Shown one piece after another: positions 27,240 to 37,129 of a DNA stretch of 64,000 nt (position 1 is the stretch's first letter; each line of letters opens with the position of its first letter). The translations under genes and the position numbers were made by a program. The stretch is from Planctomycetaceae bacterium (GTDB lineage: Bacteria; Planctomycetota; Planctomycetia; Planctomycetales; Planctomycetaceae). Below the pieces are notes generated by a model. It was not told where the DNA came from. It ran no database searches and saw only the letters and a list, made by a program, of their open reading frames with translations. The stretch is taken from contig JAJDEJ010000194.1 in the NCBI GenBank assembly GCA_029259815.1, positions 112,379-176,378 of the forward strand, given 5' to 3'.

Positions 27240-28502
27240 ATGAAAAATGCAAGTGGCACCACCATCCTCCGTAATGGTCAGGTGATCGACGGCACCGGGG
27301 CTGATCCCATCCCGAATGGGATTGTCGTCGTCCAGGATGGTCGTCTCCTATTCGTCGGTGTCGAGCGTGACCTGCCTGATCTCCCATCTGCTGCAGCGGA
27401 AATCGACGCAGGCGGCGGGACGATCATGCCAGGGTTGGTCGAGGCTCACTTTCATCCGACGTACTTCAACGTGGCAGCACTGGAAGATCTCGACATCAAG
27501 TATCCGGTGGAGTACGTGACCCTGCTCGCTGCCAACAATGCGAGGCTGGCGCTCGAATGCGGTTACACGTCAGCCCGCAGCGGGGGCAGTCTGTTCAACA
27601 TTGATGTCTGGCTGAAGAAGGCCATTGACGAAGGTCTCTCACCCGGTCCCAAACTCGCCGCGAGTGGCCGTGAGATCTGTGGAGCGGGTGGTCTCATGGA
27701 TTGGAACCCCGAATTCCGCAAGATTGGCATGGAGGGACTCATCCTGCTCATCAATGGTCCAGACGAGGCACGATCAGCCGTGCGTAAGTTGGTGAAGGAC
27801 GGTGTGGAATGGGTGAAGACATACCCCACCGGCGACGCGGCTGCCCCCGATGCGAATGACCATCACACGCTGTGCATGACCTATGACGAAATGCATGCGG
27901 TCGTGCAGACGGCTCACAATCATCAGATGAAGGTGACGGGTCACTGCCGCGCGACCGCAGGTATCAAGAATGCCCTGCTCGCCGGTTACGACACTTTGGA
28001 ACACGGGACATTCATCGACGACGAAACTCTCGACCTGCTCCTCGAGCGAGATGTCCCCGTCGTCCCCGCATTGTACTTTGAGCAGGCGAGCATCGAGCAT
28101 GGACCCGAGTTCGGCATGCCTCAGGCGGTGATCGATGGACACCAGGAGACGCTGGAAGGGGGTGCGGAGAGTGCCCGACGAATTCTCGCTGCCGGCGGAC
28201 GACTCGGCATGGGAGGCGACTACGGCTTCGCCTGGAACCCGCACGGCGACTACGCAAAAGAGTTGGAATTCTTCGTCAGTTATGTCGGTCTGAACCCGCT
28301 CGACGTCATCACTTGTGCAACGAAAACTGGAGCCGAGATCCTCGGGCGGGGAGGTGAAACAGGCACGTTGGAGACAGACAAACTGGCCGACGTCCTGATT
28401 GTCGATGGCGACGTTGTCAACGACATCGCCATTCTCCAGGACAGTTCACGATTCATTGCCGTCATGCAAAATGGACACATCCGCTCAGGTCAACTTGCAT
28501 GA
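27240..28502 (+). CDS. Amidohydrolase-family enzyme (imidazolonepropionase-like)
   Basis: 420 residues from ATG 27240 (GAAGAA upstream; an earlier ATG at 27180 adds 20 unlikely residues). Typical metal-dependent hydrolase: N-terminal composite-domain strands, GGTIMPGLVEAHFHPTYF with the HxH pair, a probable carboxylated-Lys region EWVKTYPTGDA, VTGHCRATAGI and LEHGTFIDDETLDLL for the two further His, and GGDYGFAWN for the catalytic Asp. Related to Xaa-Pro dipeptidase or imidazolonepropionase-like amidohydrolases; substrate unknown. Convergent with the sialidase-like gene (13 nt gap). Confidence 0.9.
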   Translation: MKNASGTTILRNGQVIDGTGADPIPNGIVVVQDGRLLFVGVERDLPDLPSAAAEIDAGGGTIMPGLVEAHFHPTYFNVAALEDLDIKYPVEYVTLLAANNARLALECGYTSARSGGSLFNIDVWLKKAIDEGLSPGPKLAASGREICGAGGLMDWNPEFRKIGMEGLILLINGPDEARSAVRKLVKDGVEWVKTYPTGDAAAPDANDHHTLCMTYDEMHAVVQTAHNHQMKVTGHCRATAGIKNALLAGYDTLEHGTFIDDETLDLLLERDVPVVPALYFEQASIEHGPEFGMPQAVIDGHQETLEGGAESARRILAAGGRLGMGGDYGFAWNPHGDYAKELEFFVSYVGLNPLDVITCATKTGAEILGRGGETGTLETDKLADVLIVDGDVVNDIAILQDSSRFIAVMQNGHIRSGQLA

Positions 28503-28515
28503 AATCGGCGGCTTA

Positions 28516-29595
28516 TCATTCGCGGTCGACCGTGTGGCCGAGGATGGCAGACTCCTCGAAGACCGCATGCTGGATGATCGTGCGGACACCGGAAGTGTAG
28601 ACGATGTGGATTTTGCCGTCTTTGGTCTGAATGGCGGTCGGATAGGCTGCCGTGTCTCCCTCGACGTTGTAGACGTCTCGGCGGTGGGGATACGTCTTGT
28701 CGTTGTCGGTCGAGATGGCGATTGTGAGCGGCATGCGCTCGCCCTCGTTGTTGTCATTGTAGACCAGCAGGAGATGTCCATTTTGCAACTTGATGAAGTC
28801 GACGGCCGAGTTGGGATTGCGGAACTTGGTCCGTTTTCCTTCGCTCCACGTGAAACCGCCGTCTCGTGATTCCGAGCGATACGTGCAACCGGTTGGTTCG
28901 GGTCCGAAGCGACCACCGCGGCGGATGTAGCACACGAGATAGTCGTCATCGATCTGCACGGGTGATGCCTGCAGATTGCCGATCTCGGAATAGATCCGGT
29001 TCGTGGGCGTCCACGTCTTTTCCTCAGGATCGTACCGCAAGAAATAACTGCATGTATCTGCAGGAGTCCCTTCACGATCCTCTCCTGTCTCATGATAGAC
29101 GGGGAGCAGGTAGTCGCCGTTGTTCAGCACGATCGGAGCAGAACGAACCATCGTCCCCTCCTCGAATGACAGCATGTACGGGTCCGACCACGAGTGGGCC
29201 ATGTCTTCGGACACCTTGTACTTGATCCGGGCGGATGACCACGTCGGCCCATAATTGGTGATGTAGAACAGCCAGACTTTGCCGTCCGGTCCTTGCCAGA
29301 TAGCCGCGTTGCCCTCGGACCGATTGGGCGTATCCGCGATAATCAACGGCGGTGTCCACCTATTAGTCCCCTTGACCAGCCGCATGCCGTAGACCGCCGT
29401 GTCGCCATCGTACTCGCCATCGCCGCCGTAATAGGCGATGTAGAGATCACCGTTATCGAGTTCGGTGATCGTCGCCGGGTGTTTGTAGCGGCGAGAGATT
29501 TCCGGTCCGACGACGCGTTCGATCGTGATGTCATCGACTGCGAATACAGGGGCCGCGATGGCGACTGCGAGTAACGTCTGGACCAGTTGTCTCAT
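28516..29595 (-). CDS. Secreted sialidase/BNR-repeat-like protein
   Basis: 359 residues. Signal peptide MRQLVQTLLAVAIAAPVFA, then a six-bladed propeller typical of exo-sialidase-like proteins. Asp-box-like repeats are partly visible (SRDGGFTWSEGK, SEDMAHSWSDP, STDNDKTYPH). These proteins are plentiful in Planctomycetes and often degrade sulfated or sialylated polysaccharides, but many lack sialidase activity. Followed upstream (its 5' side) by a 244-nt intergenic region with paired palindromes, then the phosphatase-phytase gene on the same strand. Confidence 0.85.
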   Translation of the reverse strand: MRQLVQTLLAVAIAAPVFAVDDITIERVVGPEISRRYKHPATITELDNGDLYIAYYGGDGEYDGDTAVYGMRLVKGTNRWTPPLIIADTPNRSEGNAAIWQGPDGKVWLFYITNYGPTWSSARIKYKVSEDMAHSWSDPYMLSFEEGTMVRSAPIVLNNGDYLLPVYHETGEDREGTPADTCSYFLRYDPEEKTWTPTNRIYSEIGNLQASPVQIDDDYLVCYIRRGGRFGPEPTGCTYRSESRDGGFTWSEGKRTKFRNPNSAVDFIKLQNGHLLLVYNDNNEGERMPLTIAISTDNDKTYPHRRDVYNVEGDTAAYPTAIQTKDGKIHIVYTSGVRTIIQHAVFEESAILGHTVDRE

Positions 29596-29708
29596 CTTGG
29601 CGATTCCTCAGAGTGAGTGGCGATGTGCGCGCGATCGGATGTTGCTGATGACTTTGTTCAACAGCAGAGAGGCTGTAACTTTTTGAAGTTCGGTTGCGTA
29701 ACGCCGCA

Positions 29709-29730
29709 GGACGGACTTCCAAGTCCGTCC
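29709..29730. repeat. 22-nt palindrome, pair 1, first copy
   Basis: Perfect palindrome with 10-nt arms GGACGGACTT / AAGTCCGTCC around CC. Its mate at 29776-29799 has the opposite central bases. Together they look like a BIME (paired REP elements in opposite orientation). Confidence 0.85.
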
Positions 29731-29775
29731 AGAAACAGCATCCATGTTTGCGTTCTCATTGGTAAAATCGAATGA

Positions 29776-29799
29776 AGGACGGATTTGGAAATCCGTCCT
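29776..29799. repeat. 24-nt palindrome, pair 1, second copy
   Basis: Perfect palindrome with arms AGGACGGATTT / AAATCCGTCCT around GG. Central bases are inverted relative to the 29709 copy; 45 nt separate the two. It lies 41 nt before the stop of the phosphatase-phytase gene (minus strand). Confidence 0.85.
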
Positions 29800-29839
29800 C
29801 CGATAAAATCACGGCCTCAGAGCCTTCGGTTTGGGAAGG

Positions 29840-32194
29840 TTAATTCGCCCCCAGTGCGGAGAGGACATGTTCCATGGGGGTGAGCAGGATCGGACAGGGG
29901 CCATCGTCGCTATGAACGGCCAAGAGTCCGCGTGGGAACTGTTTGCCCAGAGGAGCCATGACAACGTCGATACCGTCTGTGTCCTTCGCTCCTGTGACTG
30001 CGAACGGCAGTGTCAGACCTGTCCCATCGAGAGGCATCACATGAATAGTACTGGTGCCTTGATCGGAGAACAGCAGATAGGTGCCGTCACCGGTTTTCGC
30101 CAGTGTCAAGCCTTCGAGTTCGCCTTTGACGCCGCGATTGCCGACTTCGAGAATGAGTTCGCCTGTGGTCGGATCGCCCGGCTCAGCACCCAGACGCCAA
30201 ATGCCCTTGCGTTCCTCAGCGACGTACAACAGTCCGCTGGAGTCATCGGCGACCGCACCTTCCGACTTGCCGATGGGCCAACTGCGGACCTTCTTACCCG
30301 TGACGTGACCGGTGCCGTCGTCGGTCAGTTCATACTGTTCGGCTTCTGCATCGAAAGAAGTGATAAACGCGTAGAACTTGTCGGTCTTCAGTGAGTGATA
30401 GAGGCAGCCGCCATAGTTCGGGCCGGTGAGAATGTCGCCCCGGTCGACACGGACAAGCTCGCGGGACTGCGGATCAACGCGGAAGCAACAGAGCTTGGCT
30501 CCATCGTCGCGCTGATTGACGACTACCAGATCAACGATCTCGCCGCCGAGCGGGAAGCCACTACGGATGTCGACGTTGCCCGGCTTGGAGACCTCGACCG
30601 ACTGCAGAAGCTTGCCTTCCAAATCGTAAACGAACAGCCGATTGGCCGACTTGTCGGAGGTGATGACCGTACTGCGGGAGGCCGTGTTGATGTCCTGCCA
30701 AACACAGAGGTCGTCCTGATCAACCGCATCCGGATTGAGCAGTTTGACCGTCGGCTCCGCGAGCATAACATTGTCGCCTGCTCGCATTTTGGGGGTCGCT
30801 GCGACTCGTTCGGGTGTTTGCTCGCGACGATTCTCGGGCGTGTCCGGGATGCGATCGATCAACTCATTGACTTGTCCTTCCCGCTTCTTAAGCGTGAAGG
30901 CGTCGTACGGTCGACCGGTCGCTGTGCGGGCCTCGTAACGGAGTTCGTCGTGCTCAACCGTGATGATCTGATACAGCTGGGTGTCTTCGGCAGCACGTCG
31001 CATGAAGGGACGCCGGCCCAGGTCGTACATCTTCGGACCGCTCACGGAGACAACGTACACGGTTCCTGCATCATCGCTTTGCTTGCGGACTCCCGTCGCA
31101 ACGTTTTGCTCGCTGTCGTAAGACATCAGCCGTGAGCGGGCATACGTGTGATCATGCCCGGTGAGCACGAGGTCGACCTTGTACTTGTCGAAGAGGGGCT
31201 GCCACAGGTTTCGCAGCACCGGATTGTCGCGTCCCGCCTTGGACGAGTAGATCGGGTGGTGACACGTCACGACCGTCCAGCGGTTCGGGTTATCAGCGAG
31301 GACGCCATCGAGCCATTCGGCCTGCTGCTCCCAGTCCTCATTGGAGTTGAGGGCGATGAAGCGCGTTCCCTGATAGTCCATCCAGTAGATGGCTTCGCGG
31401 GCCCGCTCCGGACCGTTTTCGGGAAAGGCGAACGTCGGCTGCCAATGACGCGCCAACTCGCGAGTCTCAGTACCGGTGTTGGGATCGGTGACACGCGGGT
31501 ACTCATGATTCCCCGGGACTGCGATGCAGGGCATGGTCCGTGAGATGAACCCCTGCGAGTAGAACCACTCACCCCATTCAGCATCGCGCGGTGCATTGTT
31601 GATCAGATCACCGGCATGCATCAGGAAAGCGGCACGAGGAGCATCCATGAATGCCTCTCGGGCGACGCGCGACCAGTGTGACTTCAAATCGTTCTGAGCA
31701 TCGCCGAAGTATACGAATGTAAACGGTTTCGACTGCTCCGACGCCGTCGTGAAGTGCGACCACTCGCTCCAGTTCGTGCCGTCACCCACGCGGTAGACGT
31801 ACTTCGTCTGCGGCTGGAGCCCGGTGAAGTTCAGCGAGTGATAGTGAGCCGTGCCAAGGTCCGACTCGAAAGGCGTCGTCTTCGCCTTGTGCTGCTTCGC
31901 ACCGGCAACGAACAACGGCCCATCCTCAGCGACAGCGATCTGAGCAACAGCATGTGTGACTGTCGTGTCGGTTCGCCATGTCACCGCCTGCGACGTCGCC
32001 GGCTCCGTGACCCACGTGAGGACGATGCGATCCGGATTGGCCGTCGGTCGCCAGGCGACCTCATCCGCGACCTTGGGTGGAGCGTGATGATGCTCCTCGC
32101 CCTCGTGGGCGACCACTTGTGCAGCAGGACAGAAAGAGGCAAACGTGGCAAGACTCGCCACAAGAACAGACGACCGACTCAACCAGCAGAACAT
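29840..32194 (-). CDS. Secreted metallophosphoesterase fused to a beta-propeller phytase
   Basis: 784 residues in three parts. Signal peptide to about residue 29. A fibronectin-like domain (about 45-150) and calcineurin-type metallophosphoesterase (about 155-400) follow, as in purple acid phosphatases: GDAQ at 164, GDLINN near 195, GNHE at 228-231, CHHP at 311-314 and GHDH at 346-349. From about 478 to the end comes a beta-propeller phytase (3-phytase family): DDLCVWQ, NVDIRSGFPLGGEIVDLVVVN, CLYHSLKTDKFYAF, EGAVADDSSGLLYVAEERKGIW, KGELEGLTL, DTDGIDVV. Predicted to release phosphate from phytate and organic phosphates outside the cytoplasm. I know of no standard name for this combination. Confidence 0.9.
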   Translation of the reverse strand: MFCWLSRSSVLVASLATFASFCPAAQVVAHEGEEHHHAPPKVADEVAWRPTANPDRIVLTWVTEPATSQAVTWRTDTTVTHAVAQIAVAEDGPLFVAGAKQHKAKTTPFESDLGTAHYHSLNFTGLQPQTKYVYRVGDGTNWSEWSHFTTASEQSKPFTFVYFGDAQNDLKSHWSRVAREAFMDAPRAAFLMHAGDLINNAPRDAEWGEWFYSQGFISRTMPCIAVPGNHEYPRVTDPNTGTETRELARHWQPTFAFPENGPERAREAIYWMDYQGTRFIALNSNEDWEQQAEWLDGVLADNPNRWTVVTCHHPIYSSKAGRDNPVLRNLWQPLFDKYKVDLVLTGHDHTYARSRLMSYDSEQNVATGVRKQSDDAGTVYVVSVSGPKMYDLGRRPFMRRAAEDTQLYQIITVEHDELRYEARTATGRPYDAFTLKKREGQVNELIDRIPDTPENRREQTPERVAATPKMRAGDNVMLAEPTVKLLNPDAVDQDDLCVWQDINTASRSTVITSDKSANRLFVYDLEGKLLQSVEVSKPGNVDIRSGFPLGGEIVDLVVVNQRDDGAKLCCFRVDPQSRELVRVDRGDILTGPNYGGCLYHSLKTDKFYAFITSFDAEAEQYELTDDGTGHVTGKKVRSWPIGKSEGAVADDSSGLLYVAEERKGIWRLGAEPGDPTTGELILEVGNRGVKGELEGLTLAKTGDGTYLLFSDQGTSTIHVMPLDGTGLTLPFAVTGAKDTDGIDVVMAPLGKQFPRGLLAVHSDDGPCPILLTPMEHVLSALGAN

Positions 32195-32484
32195 GCCGAA
32201 ACCCTCAAACGACGATTCAATGGGACATTGGAGAATGTGGGGGACAACAGTCGGCCATAATACCGTTGTGTCGCAACACTCATCGTATCATGCTGCGGGA
32301 CGTTAAGCAGTTGTGAAGGCACCGGTCGGACATCTGCAATTTCGCTTAAACCGACCATTTTGCCCACTCTCATCTGCTGAAACGCGAGTCTTTCGATCAC
32401 CTGACCTTGCTCCGGTCGCAGAGAATCCGATAGACAACCGCTCCCCACGAGCAATTCCCTCCTCCCGATTCGACATTCGTCGCC
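32195..32484. promoter_or_regulatory. Divergent control region, phytase fusion / M48 protease
   Basis: 290 nt with no supported gene. I looked for a Pho-box-like direct repeat, which would suit the phosphatase, and see none I would defend. Confidence 0.3.
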
Positions 32485-33657
32485 ATGAATCCATCGCTCA
32501 CTACTCATCGCTTCTCCCGTCGAGCAGCAGTCATTGCCGCCCTGATGATCGCCACTTGCATGGTCATCACCCTGTTGTCATCCGGCTGTCGCACGGCTCC
32601 CGTCTCTGGAAGACGGCAACTGCTGACCATCTCGGAAGAGAAAGAGATCAGCATGGGCGTCGAGGCCTATGAGCAGACGCTCGCCGATGAGCCAAAGTCG
32701 CAGGACCAGGAGATCATCGACATGGTGAACCGCGTCGGACAGCGCATCGCTGCGGTCGCCGACAAGCCGGAGTATGACTGGGAGTTCCGTGTCATCGCCA
32801 AGGACGTGATGAATGCGTTCGCACTCCCCGGCGGCAAGGTCGCCGTGTACGAGGGCATCCTGCCGGTCTGTCAGGACGAAGCGGGACTCGCTGTTGTGAT
32901 GTCACACGAAGTGGCCCACGCCATCGCTCGGCACGGTGGCGAACGCATGAGCCAGCAACAAGTCGTGTCTGGTGTCGGTGGCGTGATCAAGGCGGTCAGC
33001 CAAAAGAAGACCAGTGAAGAAACCACCGACAAGGTCATGCAGGTCTACGGCGGTGCCTCCAAGTACGGCGTCATCCTCCCCTTCAGCCGCAAGCATGAGT
33101 CGGAAGCGGATGCGATCGGACTGATCCTGATGGCCAAAGCGGGCTACGATCCCAGCGTGGCTCCCGAATTCTGGGAACGCTTCTCCTCACAGAACGGTGA
33201 GAAACCGCCCGAATGGCTCTCGACGCACCCGGCCGATGCCCGTCGCGCCGCCGAGTTGCGTGAGCTGCTCCCCGAAGCCATGAAATACTATGAAGTCGCC
33301 TCGCAACAACTCGGCATGGGCGAGGTCATCCCGCTCAATCGTCCGCAACCCCAGTCACTCGCGGCAGCGGCTCCTGCGACGGCACCTCTGCAACAACTCG
33401 CCTTCGCCCCCGGCTCCCCACAGAAGGCCGCGATGGGTCCGCCGCCACCCCTCCCTGCGAAAGTCGACCCGTTCCTCGACAACGACACGGTCGCAGCCGT
33501 CGATCCTCCATCACTTAACGTCGGCTTCTTCCAACCGCCTGTCACCGCTGATCCCCACTCACCAAACACGATCGAGGCATACCGACTCGACAGCGTGTCG
33601 GCAGAACCGATGGACGACGGCTGGGAACCCGCCATCGGCCGCGCCCGCGTGCAGTGA
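32485..33657 (+). CDS. M48-family metalloprotease lipoprotein
   Basis: 390 residues. Signal peptide with lipobox LLSSGC (Cys35), so a lipid-anchored periplasmic protease. Zinc motif HEVAH at 141-145 and the third ligand Glu in HESEADAIGL place it in peptidase M48, close to BepA/LoiP-like enzymes that maintain the outer membrane. The last 110 residues are Pro/Ala-rich and look disordered (APATAPLQQLAFAPGSP), an extension not found in BepA. Convergent with the cysteine desulfurase; a palindrome pair lies between. Confidence 0.92.
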   Translation: MNPSLTTHRFSRRAAVIAALMIATCMVITLLSSGCRTAPVSGRRQLLTISEEKEISMGVEAYEQTLADEPKSQDQEIIDMVNRVGQRIAAVADKPEYDWEFRVIAKDVMNAFALPGGKVAVYEGILPVCQDEAGLAVVMSHEVAHAIARHGGERMSQQQVVSGVGGVIKAVSQKKTSEETTDKVMQVYGGASKYGVILPFSRKHESEADAIGLILMAKAGYDPSVAPEFWERFSSQNGEKPPEWLSTHPADARRAAELRELLPEAMKYYEVASQQLGMGEVIPLNRPQPQSLAAAAPATAPLQQLAFAPGSPQKAAMGPPPPLPAKVDPFLDNDTVAAVDPPSLNVGFFQPPVTADPHSPNTIEAYRLDSVSAEPMDDGWEPAIGRARVQ

Positions 33658-33665
33658 CGACCGTA

Positions 33666-33687
33666 GGACGGACTTCCAAGTCCGTCC
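33666..33687. repeat. 22-nt palindrome, pair 2, first copy
   Basis: Identical in sequence to the palindrome at 29709-29730 (arms GGACGGACTT / AAGTCCGTCC, centre CC). Preceded by CCGTA, which is mirrored by TACGG after the second copy, so the whole 33661-33735 unit is an inverted repeat. Confidence 0.88.
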
Positions 33688-33708
33688 CTCAGAAGACACC
33701 TCTAACTT

Positions 33709-33730
33709 GGCCGGACTTGGAAGTCCGGCC
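33709..33730. repeat. 22-nt palindrome, pair 2, second copy
   Basis: Arms GGCCGGACTT / AAGTCCGGCC around GG, opposite in centre to the first copy 22 nt away. The last base is shared with the stop codon of the cysteine desulfurase gene, so the element abuts or slightly enters the gene end. Confidence 0.88.
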
Positions 33731-34881
33731 TACGGAGTCAACAGTCGTCGCACAGCAGTGACGACGACCGCCGCCGCACGGTCGATCTCGTCTGCCGTCG
33801 TAGAACGCCCCAGACCAAAGCGCAAGCTCGCGAGACTCATCACTTCCGACACACCCATCGCACGGAGGACGTGACTTGGTTCCGGATCAGCAGTCGTGCA
33901 GGCAGAGCCCGAACTGACCGCGAGGCCGTCGAGGTTCATCATCAAGGCATCTCCGTCGACGCCAGCAAAGCTGAGATGCAGATTCCCCGGAAGGCGCTTC
34001 TCGGGATGACCGTTGAGAGTTACCCCTTCCAACGCAGAAGCGATGGCGAGACGTAATCGCTCCCGCAGATCTCGCAAACGGGCCGACTCATCCTCCATCT
34101 CTGCGATCGCCAGTCGGCACGCCTCGCCAAACCCGACGATCAGCGGCACGGGCAATGTCCCGCTTCGCATTCGACGTTCGTGCCCGCCGCCATCAATTTG
34201 ACACGTCAGTCGTGTCGCTGGCTGTCGACGACGGACAAATAAGGCTCCGACACCTTGCGGCCCATACAACTTGTGAGCGGTGAAGCTCATAAGATCGACA
34301 GGTAATTGGGACAAATCGAGTGGCACCTTACCGACCGCCTGTGCCGCGTCGCTGTGAAGCAGCACGCCATGTTCGCGGCAGATGCCACCGATTTCGTCGA
34401 GCGGGTTGAGCGTTCCAACTTCATTGTTCGCAGCCATCACCGAGACGAGTGCTGTCTCGGGATGAATCGCTTCCGCCACCACTTGCGGGTCGACACGGCC
34501 ATACTCATCGACTGGCAGGATCGTGACATCGACACCCTCTCGCTTCAGTCGCCGTGCGGGGTCGAGGACCGCTCGGTGTTCGGCTGCGTTGACGATCAGG
34601 TGTCGCTTCTGCCCCTTACCAGAGAGCGACCCCTTGATCGCGAGGTTGTTCGACTCGGTCGCGCCACTGGTGAAGACGATCTCTTCTGGGTCACACCTGA
34701 TGATGTCCGCGATCTGCTGTCTCGCATTCTCGACAGCGTCACGAGCTTCTCGACCGAATGCGTGACTCGTACTGGATGCATTGCCGACGTGCTCGGCGTA
34801 CCACGGCCACATGGCCTCCAACACGCGGGGATCGCAGGGGGTCGTGGCGTGATGGTCGAGATAGATACGTTCGTCGGTCAT
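33730..34881 (-). CDS. Cysteine desulfurase, NifS/IscS type
   Basis: 383 residues. A PLP enzyme that moves sulfur from cysteine onto an active-site Cys for Fe-S cluster and thiocofactor assembly. Visible motifs: N-terminal [34 protein letters not shown], the PLP lysine in [15 protein letters not shown], and the catalytic Cys in [17 protein letters not shown]. It is a group I (IscS/NifS-like) length and lacks the group II insertions. The stop codon touches a palindrome. The universal stress protein gene ends 10 nt upstream of its start on the same strand, so they may be co-transcribed. Confidence 0.93.
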   Translation of the reverse strand: MTDERIYLDHHATTPCDPRVLEAMWPWYAEHVGNASSTSHAFGREARDAVENARQQIADIIRCDPEEIVFTSGATESNNLAIKGSLSGKGQKRHLIVNAAEHRAVLDPARRLKREGVDVTILPVDEYGRVDPQVVAEAIHPETALVSVMAANNEVGTLNPLDEIGGICREHGVLLHSDAAQAVGKVPLDLSQLPVDLMSFTAHKLYGPQGVGALFVRRRQPATRLTCQIDGGGHERRMRSGTLPVPLIVGFGEACRLAIAEMEDESARLRDLRERLRLAIASALEGVTLNGHPEKRLPGNLHLSFAGVDGDALMMNLDGLAVSSGSACTTADPEPSHVLRAMGVSEVMSLASLRFGLGRSTTADEIDRAAAVVVTAVRRLLTP

Positions 34882-34891
34882 CTGTCGCAGA

Positions 34892-35830
34892 TCACTCCGG
34901 CTGGACAGGGCAGACGAATCCCTCCGGTTTGACAGCCATCACTGAGCAGGTGACGGATGGCAGCAGACGCTCAGCCGTGTTGCCGACGAGCAGACCGGGG
35001 ATCCCGCCTCGCGCGACTGTCCCCATCACCAACAGATCGGCTGCGTTCTCTTCGATCGCATCCTGAATGGCGATGTCGGCCCTCCCAGAGACCACCTCCA
35101 TCCGCACTCCCGCGCTAATCGTGCGGCAATCCGTCATCGCGAGGCGATCATTGAGTTGCTGCTCGGCCTCTTTGACGGTCGTCTCCTTGTAGTCCTTGAT
35201 CTCCTCCGGAGGTGTGCCGCTGCGACGGAGTTGATGTTCCAGTGGATACTGGACGACGTGCAAGACCAGCAGACGTGCATCCAGCAGTCGGGCCGCGGAG
35301 ACGCCGAGTTGAAGAGCATGTTGGCCGACGTCCGTCAGATCGTCAGCAACAATGACCGTTTTCGTCTCCGACTCGACATCTGGACGGGCGACCCAGACGG
35401 GACACGGACATTTCCGCAGCAGCTTTGTGCCAGTGCTCCCCAGCCACATGCGACTCGTCGCTGAGTCATCCCGCGACCCTACGATGACCATTTGATGCCC
35501 ATTGCGGATCACCTCACGAATGATCTCCATCCACGCTCGACCCGTGGTGACGCGTGCCTCCGCCGAGACTCCCCGCTGTGTCGCTGCGGCCACGAGTGCG
35601 TCCAACTGTGATTGGACAGCGACCGGCAACTGCTCGCCTGCGGGGGGCTCATCGGTGACTGTCAAGAAAGTCAGACTGGCTTGTGAGAACTCGCCGACCC
35701 GCATCGCCGTCTCGACCGCCTCCCGCGTTGGCTCCGGCAACTCGTATTCATCCGGGTTCTCAGCAGACGTGACCATGTCCACGCCGACGAGCAGCCTCTT
35801 CACACCAAACATTGATGCACCTTCGGTCAA
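34892..35830 (-). CDS. Tandem universal stress protein (two UspA domains)
   Basis: About 312 residues with two UspA domains (about 10-145 and 155-300). Each keeps an ATP-loop pattern: [21 protein letters not shown] in domain 1 and [21 protein letters not shown] in domain 2, the latter the better match to G-2x-G-9x-G. Universal stress proteins bind nucleotide and support survival under stress. The start may be the ATG at 35812 ([12 protein letters not shown]) rather than 35830. It is upstream of, and in the same direction as, the cysteine desulfurase gene. Confidence 0.9.
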   Translation of the reverse strand: MTEGASMFGVKRLLVGVDMVTSAENPDEYELPEPTREAVETAMRVGEFSQASLTFLTVTDEPPAGEQLPVAVQSQLDALVAAATQRGVSAEARVTTGRAWMEIIREVIRNGHQMVIVGSRDDSATSRMWLGSTGTKLLRKCPCPVWVARPDVESETKTVIVADDLTDVGQHALQLGVSAARLLDARLLVLHVVQYPLEHQLRRSGTPPEEIKDYKETTVKEAEQQLNDRLAMTDCRTISAGVRMEVVSGRADIAIQDAIEENAADLLVMGTVARGGIPGLLVGNTAERLLPSVTCSVMAVKPEGFVCPVQPE

Positions 35831-35854
35831 AAACGCGACTGATTCGTTGAGATG

Positions 35855-37129
35855 TCAGTCTACCAATTCGGCAGCGATCAGGTCATCCCATGTCTCGCGA
35901 CGGCGTATGAGGCGATGAGTGTCACCATCCACAAGCACTTCGGCTGCCCGACCGCGGGCGTTGTAATTGCTGCTCATGACCATGCCGTAGGCTCCTGCAC
36001 TGAAGGTACACAGCAAGTCGCCCCGCTCGACCGGCGGCAGATTGCGAGCCTTCGCCAGATAGTCGCCCGACTCACACACGGGTCCGACGACGTCGACCGT
36101 TGAGCAACCGTCGATCTCGGTGAGGAAGTCACTCGGAACGGGCACATCCGACTCCACTGGCCAGATGGCGTGGAATGAGTCGTACATCGCCGGGCGGACG
36201 AGTTCGGTCATGGCTCCATCCTGAATGACGAACGTCTTGCCCCCCTCCTGTTTGACGAAGATCACACGACTCACGAGTACGCCCGCGTTGCCTGCAATAC
36301 ACCTTCCAGGTTCGAGTGCGAGTCGACAGTCGGCCTCCTGCACGCGAGGGACAATGACGTCGGCGTAATCGCTGTACGGCGGTGCCTGTCCCTGCTGATA
36401 GTCCAGACCAAAGCCGCCGCCGAGATTGATCCAGTTCGTCTGATGCCCCTTCTCCCGCAGTTCGCGGACGACATCCACAGCCTTGGCAGCCGCCTTCTCA
36501 TAGGGCTCGGTGGTGTTGATGGGTGAGCCGAGGTGCATATGAATGCCGCGCAATTCAAGATGCGGGTCCGCGAGCACCTTGTCGGCCAATTCGCCACCCC
36601 GTTCGATGTCGACACCGAACTTGTTGCCCTTTTTGCCCGTGGTGGTTTTGGCGTGCGTCTTGGCGTCGATGTCCGGGTTGAGCCGCAGAGCGACCGGAGC
36701 AACGACACCCAACTCTCCCGCAACCGCCGCGATGGCGTCCAACTCGGGCTCGCTTTCGACATTGAACATCAGGATGCCGACTTCGAGGGCGAAGCGAATC
36801 TCATCGTCCGTCTTGCCCACGCCCGCAAAGCAGACCTTCGCCGTATCACCCCCCGCCTGCTGCACCCGATACAACTCACCCCCCGACACCACATCAAAGT
36901 TGCACCCCGCCTCACTGAGCACCTTGAGCAGCGACAGGTTGCCGTTCGCCTTCACCGAGTAACAAATCACCGGATCGACCGCCGCAAACGCCTCCCGGAC
37001 CGCTCGGAACTCATTGACCAGCTTGGACTTCGAATACACAAATAACGGCGTACCGTATTCTGCAACGAGGTCCGCAAGGAAAACATCTTCGCAGCGCATA
37101 CTTGAATTCTTGGTCTCGAAACTATCCAT
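35855..37129 (-). CDS. lysA: Diaminopimelate decarboxylase
   Basis: 424 residues. Catalyses the last step of lysine synthesis, meso-diaminopimelate to lysine, with PLP bound to Lys60 in YSVKANGN. Other family motifs are [64 protein letters not shown] and the C-terminal [14 protein letters not shown] and [19 protein letters not shown] lies about 10 nt before the ATG. Full length for the family. asd, another lysine-pathway gene, lies 1.4 kb away on the same strand. Confidence 0.96.
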   Translation of the reverse strand: MDSFETKNSSMRCEDVFLADLVAEYGTPLFVYSKSKLVNEFRAVREAFAAVDPVICYSVKANGNLSLLKVLSEAGCNFDVVSGGELYRVQQAGGDTAKVCFAGVGKTDDEIRFALEVGILMFNVESEPELDAIAAVAGELGVVAPVALRLNPDIDAKTHAKTTTGKKGNKFGVDIERGGELADKVLADPHLELRGIHMHLGSPINTTEPYEKAAAKAVDVVRELREKGHQTNWINLGGGFGLDYQQGQAPPYSDYADVIVPRVQEADCRLALEPGRCIAGNAGVLVSRVIFVKQEGGKTFVIQDGAMTELVRPAMYDSFHAIWPVESDVPVPSDFLTEIDGCSTVDVVGPVCESGDYLAKARNLPPVERGDLLCTFSAGAYGMVMSSNYNARGRAAEVLVDGDTHRLIRRRETWDDLIAAELVD

